A DNA stretch of 64,000 nt, taken from Comamonadaceae bacterium (GTDB lineage: Bacteria; Pseudomonadota; Gammaproteobacteria; Burkholderiales; Burkholderiaceae_C). This document shows positions 48,069 to 58,718 of the stretch, one piece after another. Location of the stretch: positions 36,210-100,209 of the forward strand of contig JAAFJC010000005.1 in the NCBI GenBank assembly GCA_013297925.1, in the 5' to 3' direction. The notes under the pieces were generated by a model. It had not been told where the DNA came from. It ran no database searches and was given only the letters and a program-made list of their open reading frames with translations. Both the position numbers and the translations under genes were made by a program. How positions within the stretch are numbered: position 1 is the stretch's first letter; each line of letters starts with the position of its first letter.

Positions 48069-48192
48069 CCTTCGATGACCGGCTGTGATTGGGTAGTCTT
48101 GCGTAGCGAAATAAAGGAGGAGGCACGCGCGAAGCGCCAGCCGGAGGACATTCGCGAAGCAAGACTGCCCAAGCGCAGGTGGGCATCGAAGG
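48069..48192. repeat. Palindromic element B (inverted relative to element A), right of island
   Basis: CCTTCGATGACCGGCTGTGATTGGGTAGTCTTGCGTAGCGAA...TTCGCGAAGCAAGACTGCCCAAGCGCAGGTGGGCATCGAAGG; core GGAGGCACGCGCGAAGCGCCAGCCGGAGGAC. Confidence 0.88.
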
Positions 48193-48222
48193 TCTAAAAA
48201 TACCCTCCAAGTTATCAGTCTA

Positions 48223-49713
48223 TCAACGCGCCCGAATCAAAGCAAATTGTGCCATCTCGCCACGACGGAAAAGCACGTTGATGGGCTTGCTGCGGTCTGC
48301 TTTTGACAGTGCGGCATCGAATTCTGCGACGGTGTTGATCTCAGTATTGGCTACTGCAACAATCACATCGCCCTCACGCAGACCAGCTCGCGCAGCGGCT
48401 TCTTGAGCAGCTGTGACGCGCACACCACCTTTGAGCTTGAGCTCTTTCTTTTGAGCGTCGGTGAGTTCGGCCACAGCTAAGCCGACTGCTTGACCTGCGC
48501 CTGTGGGCTTGGGTGGCTCGGCGGGTGCGGAGGCTTTTTTAACGGGGGTTTCTGCGGGAATTTCAGCAACAGTCACAGCCAAATCACGGTTTTGGCCTCG
48601 ACGAAAAACTGTTACCGTGCTCTTCGTGCCGGGCTTGGTACCGCCCACGATGCGAGGCAGATCGGTGGAGCGCTCAATCGTTTTGCCGTCGAATTTGGTG
48701 ATGATATCGCCCGCTTCCACGCCGCCTTTGGCAGCAGGTGCATCAGCTTCTACCGAGCGCACGAGTGCACCAGCGGGCTTGGGCAGGCCAATCGATTCGG
48801 CCACTTCTTTTGTGACCTCACCAATCTGCACACCAATGCGCCCGCGCACCACGCGGCCTGTGGCGCGCAGCTGATCACTCACGCGCACGGCTTCGTCAAT
48901 CGGAATCGCAAACGAGATGCCTTGGAAGCCGCCAGAGCGGGAATAGATTTGGCTGTTGATGCCGATCACTTCGCCGCGCAGATTGAGCAGCGGGCCGCCG
49001 GAGTTGCCAGGGTTGATCGCCACATCGGTTTGGATGAAGGGGAGGAAATCGCCCGTCTCGCGCGCTTTGGCGCTCACGATGCCAGCAGTCACGGAATTGT
49101 CAAGGCCGAAAGGCGAGCCAATCGCCATCACCCATTCGCCCACGCGCACGCGATTCGGATCGCCGATTTTCACAGCGGGCAAGCCAGTGGCCTCGATCTT
49201 GATCACTGCTACGTCGGTGCGCTTGTCTGCGCCAATGATTTTGGCTTTGAGCTCGCGCTTATCAGTGAGCGTAACGATGACTTCGTCTGCACCTTCAACG
49301 ACGTGCGCATTGGTCATGATGAAGCCATCGGCTGACAAGATAAAGCCTGAGCCAACGCCGCGCGGCACTTCTCGCTCTTCTTGTGGGGCGTTGTTGCGAG
49401 GAGGCGTGTTTCCGCGTGGGCCACCAGGCATGCGATCGCCGAAGAAGCGGCGGAAGAACTCTTGCATCTCTTCATCCATGCCTTCAAGATTGCCGCCGCC
49501 TGCGCGCGAAGACACTTTGGCCAGCGTGCGAATGTTGACCACGCTGGGGCCATTGGCTTCTGCCAAATCCGCAAAATCAGGCAGGCCGCGCACGGCAGAT
49601 GCAGTTTGCGCTTGCGCGCTTTGGCTCGGGAGAAGTGTGAGACCTAACGATAAGCCGAGAGCGCAGGCCAATGTGGTCGATTGCAGATGCTTGAAGAGAG
49701 ATTTTGTTTTCAT
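48223..49713 (-). CDS. mucD: DegP/HtrA-family periplasmic serine endoprotease
   Basis: GSGFILSADGFIMTNAHVVEGADEVIVTLTDKRE, INPGNSGGPLLNLRGEVIGINSQIYSRSGGFQGISFAIP, two PDZ domains; downstream of rpoE-rseA-rseB. Confidence 0.93.
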   Translation of the reverse strand: MKTKSLFKHLQSTTLACALGLSLGLTLLPSQSAQAQTASAVRGLPDFADLAEANGPSVVNIRTLAKVSSRAGGGNLEGMDEEMQEFFRRFFGDRMPGGPRGNTPPRNNAPQEEREVPRGVGSGFILSADGFIMTNAHVVEGADEVIVTLTDKRELKAKIIGADKRTDVAVIKIEATGLPAVKIGDPNRVRVGEWVMAIGSPFGLDNSVTAGIVSAKARETGDFLPFIQTDVAINPGNSGGPLLNLRGEVIGINSQIYSRSGGFQGISFAIPIDEAVRVSDQLRATGRVVRGRIGVQIGEVTKEVAESIGLPKPAGALVRSVEADAPAAKGGVEAGDIITKFDGKTIERSTDLPRIVGGTKPGTKSTVTVFRRGQNRDLAVTVAEIPAETPVKKASAPAEPPKPTGAGQAVGLAVAELTDAQKKELKLKGGVRVTAAQEAAARAGLREGDVIVAVANTEINTVAEFDAALSKADRSKPINVLFRRGEMAQFALIRAR

Positions 49714-49759
49714 GAAGCGTGCCAAAAAAGTGAATGACAAAGATTTGAGTTTGCAGAGT

Positions 49760-50809
49760 TTATTTTTTGCGTTCAAGTGCGGAAGCGAAATTCCGCAGAG
49801 TTTGCGGGGGCACTTCGCCCACTGCCGTGAGGAAATACTCGTTCATACGGCGAAAGAGCGAATGCGTCGCGCCCGAGCTGGCTAGGCCTTCTTGCGTGTG
49901 GCGGGCTTTGTCAAAGGCTTCTAGGAAAAGCGAGACGGTGGCCAAGCCATCGGAGAACACCCATTGCACGGTATCGTCTGCCGTGCTGCTGCTCGCCACG
50001 CCGCGCTTGTGGCAGCTCACGCTTTTGAAGCCGGGCACGGCAGTTTTAAGATTCCAGCCTTCTGCGGAGGCCGTGGTTTTGATCACATCGGCCTGCTCGA
50101 CGCGCCAGCCATCCGCGGGCTTCATCATGCTTTTGAGCTTGTCCATTTTCACGGGCGCATCCATCTGCAATTCAGAGAATGCGGCTTGCTCCAAGACTGC
50201 GCCACTGGCATCCAAGGTTTGCAGCTTGAGCACGAGGGCGTTCTTGCGCTCTGTCCAAATGCGATAGCCGTAACGAAAACCATCGCGCGGATTGAGCTGC
50301 ACCACTTCCGCATCCAGCCCGGCAATGCGCTCAGCGCCTAAAGATTTCACGGTGTAGAAATCGGGGATTTGATTTGCACCGGGCTTGAGCAGCTCGGTGA
50401 AGCTTGCGCCTGCGCCTAAGCCTTCGCGCTTTTCCATGCGCACGAGCTTCATCTCGGGCATGAAGGTGACGAGTTTGTCGTCTTTGCGGATGGAGCTGCG
50501 CGGCGCTCCGGTGAGTGATTCAATGCGCTCGATCTGACTCGTGCCATCACAGGCATGCCAAATGCGCGCGCTGCTCATGCCATCGCGAGACGATTGCACC
50601 AGCGTGCCGATGTAGGAGCGCTTTTTCATCGAGGCTTCATGCATGCGCGTGAGCCATTCGTTGACCGAGATCGCGCCATCACCCGTAGGCGCGGGAGCAG
50701 GAGTTTGTGCGAAAGCCGTCATCACGGACATACTCATCGCTATAAAAACAAGAGCATTCCGCGCAGATTCTATGCCGGCGATCATCGGATTTTTATTAAA
50801 AAACTGCAT
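49760..50809 (-). CDS. rseB: RseB/MucB-like sigma-E regulator
   Basis: MHEASMKKRSYIGTLVQSSRDGMSSARIWHACDGTSQIERIESLTGAPRSSIR; located between rseA and mucD. Confidence 0.88.
   Translation of the reverse strand: MQFFNKNPMIAGIESARNALVFIAMSMSVMTAFAQTPAPAPTGDGAISVNEWLTRMHEASMKKRSYIGTLVQSSRDGMSSARIWHACDGTSQIERIESLTGAPRSSIRKDDKLVTFMPEMKLVRMEKREGLGAGASFTELLKPGANQIPDFYTVKSLGAERIAGLDAEVVQLNPRDGFRYGYRIWTERKNALVLKLQTLDASGAVLEQAAFSELQMDAPVKMDKLKSMMKPADGWRVEQADVIKTTASAEGWNLKTAVPGFKSVSCHKRGVASSSTADDTVQWVFSDGLATVSLFLEAFDKARHTQEGLASSGATHSLFRRMNEYFLTAVGEVPPQTLRNFASALERKK
50739..50807 (+). repeat. 65-bp palindromic repeat copy forming rseB signal peptide region
   Basis: GCTATAAAAACAAGAGCATTCCGCGCAGATTCTATGCCGGCGATCATCGGATTTTTATTAAAAAACTGC. 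Confidence 0.88.
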
Positions 50810-50828
50810 GATAAATGAGGATCGAGGC

Positions 50829-51413
50829 TCAAGGCCGCTGGGTGGCCAACGAGACGCTGCGCAGCGAGCCCGCAGGCTGCTGCAAGGCAGACACGCCACC
50901 AAACTGCTTGTGCGCCGCTAAGAATTCATCCAAACGCGGATCGCGAATCATCGTGACTTCTTGGCCTGCCACTTGCCCGCCCACGGCGATCAAGGCTTGG
51001 CCGGATGCGTTCACAGCAGGCGCAGTTTGGTTTTGCGCCAACACAGGCGCTTGCACGCCAGCTTTCTCGCCCACATTGCCGATCAAGCCCCAAACGAGTG
51101 AGCCTACTGCTGCAAATGCCGCAAAGCCTGCGACCATCTTCCAGCGAAATACGCCATCGTTCGCAGCTTCTGGCTGTGGCGAGAGTGGCAACGCGATTTG
51201 CGGCGCAAGCGCTGGCTTCGCAAAGCTGCCCTGCTGCTCGCGGAGCACGCTGCCAATCGCGCTCATGCTGCGCCATTGCGTCATTAAGCTTTCATCGGCA
51301 AGAGAGGCGCGCACCAAAGCTGCGGCCTGCTCGCCAGAGAGCTCGCCATCATGCAAGGCAGACAGCTGCTCTTGCAAACTCATGGATTCGGATACGGATT
51401 CAGGGTACTTCAT
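50829..51413 (-). CDS. rseA: Anti-sigma-E factor RseA/MucA-like
   Basis: SLQEQLSALHDGELSGEQAAALVRASLADESLMTQWRSMSAIGSVLR. Confidence 0.88.
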   Translation of the reverse strand: MKYPESVSESMSLQEQLSALHDGELSGEQAAALVRASLADESLMTQWRSMSAIGSVLREQQGSFAKPALAPQIALPLSPQPEAANDGVFRWKMVAGFAAFAAVGSLVWGLIGNVGEKAGVQAPVLAQNQTAPAVNASGQALIAVGGQVAGQEVTMIRDPRLDEFLAAHKQFGGVSALQQPAGSLRSVSLATQRP

Positions 51414-51447
51414 AAACAGATTCCAAAAATCATACTCACTACTTCAC

Positions 51448-52170
51448 TCACCAACGCTTGCCTGTTTGCCGCTCAAGCATCGGCTTGATGCGCGCCGAGA
51501 TCGCTTCCCGTGCCCGGAAGATGCGCGAGCGCACGGTGCCAATCGGGCAATCCATCGTCTCGCTGATGTCTTCGTAACTCAAGCCTTCCATTTCTCTGAG
51601 TACCAAAGCGCGGCGCAGTTCCTCAGGCAAGGCCTCTAAAGCCTCATTCACGGCCTCTGCAATTTCTTTGGCAGCATAGGCGGCATCGGGTGTGTCGGCC
51701 TCACCCGCGCCATTCATCAGCGCTTCCGTCATCGGGTTTTCTTCATCATCCCCACCGGAGGAGAGGCTTGATTCACTGATGACTGGATTCTTGCGCGCGG
51801 CCACCAAGTGCTTTTTCGCGGTGTTGATCGCGATGCGATACAGCCAGGTGTAAAACTGCGATTCGCCGCGAAAGCCTGCCAGCGCGCGCCAAGCTTTCAA
51901 AAAGCTCTCTTGCACCACATCTTGCATCGCGCCATCATCGCGCACCATGCGCGAGATCATGCGCTCGAGCTTTTTGCGGTATTTGATAAAGAGCAGCTCG
52001 AAAGCGCGCTCGCCTTCTTTGCCACCCGCCTTGGCGATCTCTACCAAGGCTTGATCAGGATCGGGCTGTTGCGCGGGGTTAGCACTGACCGTGCTCACGG
52101 CTTCCATTTCAGGCGGCCACAGCTTCATCAGTGGGCTCCATCGGTGAATAGACGGCACGGCGCAACGCAA
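51448..52170 (-). CDS. rpoE: RNA polymerase sigma-E factor (RpoE/AlgU)
   Basis: ISRMVRDDGAMQDVVQESFLKAWRALAGFRGESQFYTWLYRIAINTAKKHL; EGLSYEDISETMDCPIGTVRSRIFRAREAI; start uncertain. Confidence 0.93.
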   Translation of the reverse strand: MRCAVPSIHRWSPLMKLWPPEMEAVSTVSANPAQQPDPDQALVEIAKAGGKEGERAFELLFIKYRKKLERMISRMVRDDGAMQDVVQESFLKAWRALAGFRGESQFYTWLYRIAINTAKKHLVAARKNPVISESSLSSGGDDEENPMTEALMNGAGEADTPDAAYAAKEIAEAVNEALEALPEELRRALVLREMEGLSYEDISETMDCPIGTVRSRIFRAREAISARIKPMLERQTGKRW

Positions 52171-52597
52171 GCCAAGCCTCGGCCTGCGCCGGGGGAGCTG
52201 CGTGATCTGCGTGCCTCGCTTCGAGATGGAACCACTGTGTTTTTGTTTGGAAAAGCTTGTCTTGCGCTGTGTGAGCCGTGAAGCTCACCAGCATGTAGCT
52301 TTGCAGATCAAGATGGAGGCGCAAAGTTCCCGCGATTTCTTTATCGTCATTGAGCCAAAGCCATTGGCCTTGCGCGTAATGCAGGCTGCCTTTGGGTTTC
52401 TTCCAAGCGTCAAACAGCAGCCAGGCGCTGGCGAGCCCCGCGAGCGCCATAAAAATCCCGTATTTATATGAAAAACCGCCACTCGCCGGCATAGATATTG
52501 CGCAAGCAGCTATCAAAGTAATAGTAATCAGCAAGGCCATCACGCGATACACCCAGCTCGCGCGGGGCGTGAAGCGGAGGGCGGGCGGGTAGCGCAT
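52109..52597 (-). CDS. Small membrane-anchored hypothetical protein (YgfX-like)
   Basis: Two N-terminal TM segments; located between rpoE and fabF. Confidence 0.55.
   Translation of the reverse strand: MRYPPALRFTPRASWVYRVMALLITITLIAACAISMPASGGFSYKYGIFMALAGLASAWLLFDAWKKPKGSLHYAQGQWLWLNDDKEIAGTLRLHLDLQSYMLVSFTAHTAQDKLFQTKTQWFHLEARHADHAAPPAQAEAWLALRRAVYSPMEPTDEAVAA
52457..52524 (-). repeat. 65-bp palindromic repeat copy in first TM segment of the 52109..52597 protein
   Basis: Minus strand ACTATTACTTTGATAGCTGCTTGCGCAATATCTATGCCGGCGAGTGGCGGTTTTTCATATAAATACGG. Confidence 0.82.
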
Positions 52598-52631
52598 GGC
52601 TTGGATGAGTCAGCGCTGGCTCGTGAGTAGA

Positions 52632-53876
52632 TCAAATGCGCTTGAAAACCAAAGCGCCATTCGTGCCGCCAAAGCCGAAATTGTTTTTCAGTGCGACTTT
52701 GATGTCTCGCTTCCGTGCGGTATTGGCGCAGTAATCCAAATCGCACTCAGGATCTTGGTTGAAGATATTGATCGTGGGCGGAATGGTTTGGTGGTGCAAG
52801 GCGAGCACAGTGAACACACTCTCCAAGCCGCCTGCACCGCCGAGCAAATGGCCAGTCGCGCCCTTGGTGGAGTTGACCACCACGTTTTTCGCGTGATCGC
52901 CGAGCGCGGCTTTGATCGCATTGGATTCGTTGATATCGCCCAGCGGCGTGGAGGTGCCGTGTGCGTTAACGTAATCCACATCGCTCGGTTTGAGTCCGGC
53001 GTTTTCAATGGCAGAGAGCATCGCGCGGCGTGGGCCATCCATATTCGGCGCGGTCATGTGCCCCGCATCGGCGCTCATACCGAAGCCGGAAATTTCTGCA
53101 TAAATCTTCGCGCCGCGTGCTTTGGCATGCTCGTATTCTTCGATCACCATCACGCCCGCGCCTTCGCCGAGCACGAAGCCATCCCGGTCTTTGTCCCAGG
53201 GACGAGAGGCGGTAGCGGGATCGTCGTTACGGGTGGAGAGTGCGCGCATCGCCGCAAAGCCGCCAATGCCCAAGGGCGAGACGGTCGCTTCTGCACCGCC
53301 GCAAATCATCACATCGGCATCGCCATACTCAATCATGCGAGCAGACAGGCCAATCGCATGCAAGCCCGTCGTGCAAGCCGTCACCACAGCGATATTCGGC
53401 CCCTTGAAGCCATACTTCATGCTCACATGGCCAGAGATCATGTTGATGATGCTGGCCGGCACGAAGAAGGGCGTGATGCGGCGCGGGCCGCGATTGGTGA
53501 GCTCGGTATGCGTTTCTTCAATCAGCGGCAGGCCGCCGATGCCCGAGCCAATGTTGACTCCGATGCGCACGGATTGCTCGTCGCTCAGCGCGTCGTTGAT
53601 CGCTAGGCCTGAGTCTTTCACAGCCTGCACCGCAGCAGCAATGCCGTAATGGATGAAGGTATCCATCGTGCGAGCTTCTTTGGAAGTCATGTACTCTTCC
53701 ACATTGAAGCCTTTAACCTCGCCCGCGATCTTGCAAGAGAAAGCGCTCGCATCGAATTTGGTGATGGTGGCAATGCCTGACTTTCCGGCCACAAGAGCTT
53801 CCCAGGCGGATTCCACCATGTTACCCACCGGGCTGATGCAGCCCAGACCTGTGATGACGACGCGACGTTTGCTCAT
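52632..53876 (-). CDS. fabF: 3-oxoacyl-ACP synthase II
   Basis: [70 protein letters not shown]. Confidence 0.96.
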   Translation of the reverse strand: MSKRRVVITGLGCISPVGNMVESAWEALVAGKSGIATITKFDASAFSCKIAGEVKGFNVEEYMTSKEARTMDTFIHYGIAAAVQAVKDSGLAINDALSDEQSVRIGVNIGSGIGGLPLIEETHTELTNRGPRRITPFFVPASIINMISGHVSMKYGFKGPNIAVVTACTTGLHAIGLSARMIEYGDADVMICGGAEATVSPLGIGGFAAMRALSTRNDDPATASRPWDKDRDGFVLGEGAGVMVIEEYEHAKARGAKIYAEISGFGMSADAGHMTAPNMDGPRRAMLSAIENAGLKPSDVDYVNAHGTSTPLGDINESNAIKAALGDHAKNVVVNSTKGATGHLLGGAGGLESVFTVLALHHQTIPPTINIFNQDPECDLDYCANTARKRDIKVALKNNFGFGGTNGALVFKRI

Positions 53877-53972
53877 AGACCGTCCAGACTCCAAATCGAT
53901 TGCCAAGTCAAATTCCAATGAAAAAGGGCAGGCAGCCTTGCAGCCACCAGCCCTTGGGTTGCCAAGAAGCGC

Positions 53973-54230
<258 letters not shown>

Positions 54231-54374
54231 TTAAAACAAAATCTATTCTAACCTTTTAGGTACTGGCTCCTGATGCCAAGCACTGATTAAAAAATCATAT
54301 ATCGACTTCCATCAGGCGTTCTTAGGCAGCTGCCATAACGAAATATGCCGGTACAAAAACTTACAATAAGCACT

Positions 54375-57300
54375 ATGCGTCAAAATAATTTTCTTCCAAG
54401 TCTAAGATCCGCACTGCTTCAGTGTGTCTTGATGGTTGTGGGTCTCTGCGTGAGCCAAACTGCGGCCGCACAAGTATGCGCTGCGCCAGGCAAAGATGCG
54501 CCTGCCACGATCAGTGGCGTCGTCAATACATACTACCAAGGCAATGGGAATTTATCTGTGAATGCCACCAACCTGACGTTGGGCAGTTCCACAGGTGCTG
54601 CAAGCACGGTCACCGCGGGCGACATGCTCATGATCGTTCAGATGCAAGGAGCCAGCATCAACAGCACAGATAGCGATGCTTATGGCGACGGCACTGCGTC
54701 AGGTGCGGCCAACAACACAGTATTTTCATCAACCGGTCAAGCCAGCGGATACACCAGCCTAGGGCAAGCTGGCCTGTTTGAATATGTGCGAGTGACGAGT
54801 GCGTCTGGCAACAACATCACATTCACACCTGCCTTGAGCAACTCGTACGAGCAAAACACAACGGTGCAGCCCCGGCGCACCTACCAGGTGATTCGGGTGC
54901 CGCAATACCCCAGCGCCACCATCAATGCCGCCAGCCCGGTTACAGCACTCGCTTGGAACGGCACAACGGGTGGTGTGGTGAGTATCGATGTGGCGGGCGC
55001 ATTGAATCACACAGGCTCAGGAGCGCATATCAATGCCTCCAATCAAGGTTTTCGAGGGGGCGCGCAAGGCGGCTCTGATTCAAGCTGCTGCGATGGAAGC
55101 TATTGGTTTTTCGCAGGCACTTTGACGGCTAACGGCGGCGGCAAGGGCGAGGGCATTGCGGGCACACCGCGATTTTTATCTCTCAACACGGCGGGTAGCT
55201 TCGATAGCGGCACGGGCTACAACGATCCTGGCATTCTGATCAACAACATGCTGGACAACACCGCCGGCAATATGGGCTACCCCAATGGCGATTTTGCGCG
55301 CGGTGCACCGGCCAACGCAGGTGGCGGCGGCACATCGCACAACTCGGGCGGCGGCGGTGGCGGCAATGGCGGCGTTGGCGGCACTGGAGGCCAAACATTC
55401 AACGGCGACGGCCTGCGCGATGTCGGCGGCTTTGGTGGCTCGCGGGTGCCTCAGACTGGCAGCCCAGATGCTAGGCGCATCTACATGGGCGGAGGTGGTG
55501 GTTCAGGCAGTTTGAACAATGACACCGTGAACTTGGGATCAGGCGGATATGGCGGCGGCATCATCGCGGTGCGCGCGGGCTCGATTTCTGGCTCGGCCGC
55601 TTACCAAAGCAATGGCCAAAAAGGAATCGATTCTTATGCAGGCCAAGATGCAGGCGGCGGCGGTGGCGCGGGTGGTTCGGTTCTGGTGATCGCAGGCTCT
55701 GGGCATGGCAACGTCACAGCCATTGCTCGCGGAGGCTACGGCAGCAATTCCAATTTGAACAATTCCAACCTCAGCTCTGCCCCGCCAAATGGTAGCTCCT
55801 TTACCAATTGCTGCGGTGGCGAGCGCGAAGGCCCTGGTGGCGGTGGCGGCGGCGGTGTCGTCATGTACAACTCGCCACTGGGCAACACGGTGCTCACACG
55901 CGGTATCAACGGCCTATCTCGCGAAGACAAGGCTCAAGGCTTTTCCGGCAATATGCTTGCCGGCCCAGGCACGGATGGCGCACAAGCCACGGTGAGCAGC
56001 AGCTCTATAGTTGGCGTGCGCCCCGGCTATGAATGCCTGCCCGTACTCACGGCAACCAAATCCACCAGCACTCCCACGCGCACCGTACCACCCGATACCA
56101 CAGGCTCTTATGTCGTGGTGCTCAGAAATGCTGCAACTGCAGGCGTCGCTTATGCCGTGGGCTTGAGCGATCCTTTGTCTTCGCCTTTCACGTTGAGCGG
56201 CTCGAGTGCCACCGTCACATATGGCGCAGGCGCATCGGGTCCAGCATCGCCTATCGCCGCCACAGGCACGAATACTGTGATCATCGGCACAGCGGGCAAC
56301 TTCACCAACAGCTTCACACTCAACCCCGGCAGCAACTTAACGCTGACTTTCACCGTCGCGCTCAATGGTGCAGCTGCAGGAACGTATCAGAACCCGATCA
56401 ATCTACGCTTTGCCGATCCCACACGTACCAGTGGCGGAACTGCGCAAGGCGCTGTCAACAACACCGTATCACCCGGCGGTACCTATGCCAGCGGCCAGCC
56501 CGTGGGCGGCAGTAATTACAACGCTGCGAGCAGTACGCAAGAAGATATCGTCATCAGCGGCGCGGCGGGTACGACTGCTGATCTCGTGATCACGAAAAAT
56601 GGCACGACGGCGGCAGAAGTCGGCCAGCCCGTGGTCTATACCTTGGTCGTTAGCAACAACGGCCCGGCCAACGTACCGGGTACGGTCACCGTGAGCGACA
56701 TCGTGCCGGCCAATATCGGTACGGTCACTTGGGTTTGCACCTTGTTCGCGGGGGCTGGTGATTGCGACACCTCAACCATTGGCGCAGGCAGTGCGGGCAG
56801 CGGTAACACCATCAACCTGCCCCGCGTTGCTTTGAACAGCGGCGGGCAAATCCAAATCGTTGTCTCAGGCACAGCCATCACTGCAGGCCTGATCACCAAC
56901 ACCGCTACCGTGAGCTTGCCCGCGGGATTCAACGACCCCACACCCTCCAACAACCGGGCCACCGCTACCACCACCATCACGACGCCGAGCGCTGACCTTT
57001 CCATCAACAAAAGCAACAACGTCACGACACTCACCAGCGGCAGCGTCACGGCCTACACCGTTGTCGTAGGCAACGCGGGCCCGTCTGCGGCCAACAACTC
57101 AGTTATCACCGACACGCCCTCGGCTGGCTTGGTGCTTTTGTCGATCAGCTGTAGCGCGCAAGGCGGTGCGGTTTGCCCCGTATCCATCAGCCCAAGCAGC
57201 TTCCGAACTGGCCAGACGATCACCACTTTCCCCGCAGGTAGCAGCTTAACGTTCACCGTGAATGCGCAAGTCACCGCTACCAGTGGCAACGTGACCAACT

Positions 57301-58718
57301 CGGTGAGCGTTGTTCCACCACCCGGCACGGTGGATCCCACCCTGCCAAACAATGCCAGCGATGCCGATGTCGTTGTGCCTGCGGTCACTCGCGTGCTTAG
57401 CAGCGGATCCATCTGCCCAGCGGGTACCACCGAGCAAATCACCAATTTGATTTCAAACGGCGATTTCGCCAACATCAGCCTTGCAGTGGGCGCGAGCGTG
57501 ATCCAAAGTTCTGCCGACACCTATCCCGCTGACACTCGCGTGGCTCTGCAAAGCGGCACGAAGAATTATGTGGGTGGCGTTGTGATTCAAAACCCCTTCC
57601 CCGGTGATCCAGCAAGAAACGTTGCAGCCACCAGCAATTGGCTCTACAGCAACGGCAACAGCACGGGCGCAGCCTATCGTATTTGGTCACAATCCGTGAG
57701 TGGTTTGGTACCAGGGCGTACCTACACATGGCTTTATTACGGCTCAAACGCACTTGCTTCAGGCAGTGCAGCCACTGATATTCCAGCGATTGATTTCCGC
57801 GTTGTCACTGGCACGGCCACGACCAGCTTGGGCACCGCGGACAGCTACGCCAACGAAGGCGCAGGCGTCACAGACACCTGGACGCTACGCCAGCGGGTCT
57901 TCGTGCCAAGCGCAAATGCCGTCACATTGCAGCTGTGGGATACCGTCTTGGGCATAACTGGAGACGATTTCGCCAGCACACAAATCACCCTGCGCGAATG
58001 CCGCCCCAATGTGGATGTCATCGTGGGCAAAACCAATGGCGTGAGCCAAGTGGCTGCACTGGGCACCACAGCATATGTGATCACAGTTGGCAATGCTGGC
58101 CCTGGCGATGCAGATAGCGTGACCGTGCGCGATCCTGTCGCAGTCGGCTTGACCAAAACCGGCGTGAGCTGCGCAGCCACTGGAGCGGGGGCAGCCTGCC
58201 CGCCTTTGGTCAACGTGAGCGGGCTAGAAGGCGCTGGGCTTTTGATCCCCACCCTGCCTGTGGGCACGACGATCGTCTTCACCGTGACTGCTAACGTAAC
58301 AGCGCTCAACGGCACAGTGACTAACACGGTCAACCTAAGCTTGCCAGCTGGCGTGACGGATACCAATCCTAGCAACAACAGCGCCAACGATGTGGATCGC
58401 GTGCAAGGCCAGGCTGCCATCGCGATTGCTAAAACTAATAACACCACGACGCTCGTGGCCGGCGGCACAACGAGTTATTCCATCACCGTCACCAACAACG
58501 GCCCATCAGATGCCAGCAACGCGGTGCTGCGCGATCCAGCGGCCGCTGGCCTGAGCTGCACCAGCCCGGTAGCCTGCTCTGCGACAGGCGGCGCATCCTG
58601 CGGCGGCCCGAATATTCCATTGGCCACACTGCAAAGCGGCTTCACAATTCCCAGCTTCCCCTCAGGCGGGCAGCTGGTGCTTACACTCAATTGCAGCGTC
58701 ACAGCGACCGGGCAATAG
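54375..58718 (+). CDS. Giant secreted DUF11-repeat, glycine-rich surface protein
   Basis: Signal peptide MRQNNFLPSLRSALLQCVLMVVGLCVSQTAAAQ; Gly-rich central tract; repeated VVSNNGPANVPGTVTVSDIVP-type DUF11 units. Confidence 0.85.
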   Translation: MRQNNFLPSLRSALLQCVLMVVGLCVSQTAAAQVCAAPGKDAPATISGVVNTYYQGNGNLSVNATNLTLGSSTGAASTVTAGDMLMIVQMQGASINSTDSDAYGDGTASGAANNTVFSSTGQASGYTSLGQAGLFEYVRVTSASGNNITFTPALSNSYEQNTTVQPRRTYQVIRVPQYPSATINAASPVTALAWNGTTGGVVSIDVAGALNHTGSGAHINASNQGFRGGAQGGSDSSCCDGSYWFFAGTLTANGGGKGEGIAGTPRFLSLNTAGSFDSGTGYNDPGILINNMLDNTAGNMGYPNGDFARGAPANAGGGGTSHNSGGGGGGNGGVGGTGGQTFNGDGLRDVGGFGGSRVPQTGSPDARRIYMGGGGGSGSLNNDTVNLGSGGYGGGIIAVRAGSISGSAAYQSNGQKGIDSYAGQDAGGGGGAGGSVLVIAGSGHGNVTAIARGGYGSNSNLNNSNLSSAPPNGSSFTNCCGGEREGPGGGGGGGVVMYNSPLGNTVLTRGINGLSREDKAQGFSGNMLAGPGTDGAQATVSSSSIVGVRPGYECLPVLTATKSTSTPTRTVPPDTTGSYVVVLRNAATAGVAYAVGLSDPLSSPFTLSGSSATVTYGAGASGPASPIAATGTNTVIIGTAGNFTNSFTLNPGSNLTLTFTVALNGAAAGTYQNPINLRFADPTRTSGGTAQGAVNNTVSPGGTYASGQPVGGSNYNAASSTQEDIVISGAAGTTADLVITKNGTTAAEVGQPVVYTLVVSNNGPANVPGTVTVSDIVPANIGTVTWVCTLFAGAGDCDTSTIGAGSAGSGNTINLPRVALNSGGQIQIVVSGTAITAGLITNTATVSLPAGFNDPTPSNNRATATTTITTPSADLSINKSNNVTTLTSGSVTAYTVVVGNAGPSAANNSVITDTPSAGLVLLSISCSAQGGAVCPVSISPSSFRTGQTITTFPAGSSLTFTVNAQVTATSGNVTNSVSVVPPPGTVDPTLPNNASDADVVVPAVTRVLSSGSICPAGTTEQITNLISNGDFANISLAVGASVIQSSADTYPADTRVALQSGTKNYVGGVVIQNPFPGDPARNVAATSNWLYSNGNSTGAAYRIWSQSVSGLVPGRTYTWLYYGSNALASGSAATDIPAIDFRVVTGTATTSLGTADSYANEGAGVTDTWTLRQRVFVPSANAVTLQLWDTVLGITGDDFASTQITLRECRPNVDVIVGKTNGVSQVAALGTTAYVITVGNAGPGDADSVTVRDPVAVGLTKTGVSCAATGAGAACPPLVNVSGLEGAGLLIPTLPVGTTIVFTVTANVTALNGTVTNTVNLSLPAGVTDTNPSNNSANDVDRVQGQAAIAIAKTNNTTTLVAGGTTSYSITVTNNGPSDASNAVLRDPAAAGLSCTSPVACSATGGASCGGPNIPLATLQSGFTIPSFPSGGQLVLTLNCSVTATGQ

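Noticed and set aside
55300-55900. Glycine-rich GGC-repeat tract as a tandem-repeat/recombination locus
   Set aside because: Codon-level Gly richness of the surface protein explains it; no exact tandem unit seen.
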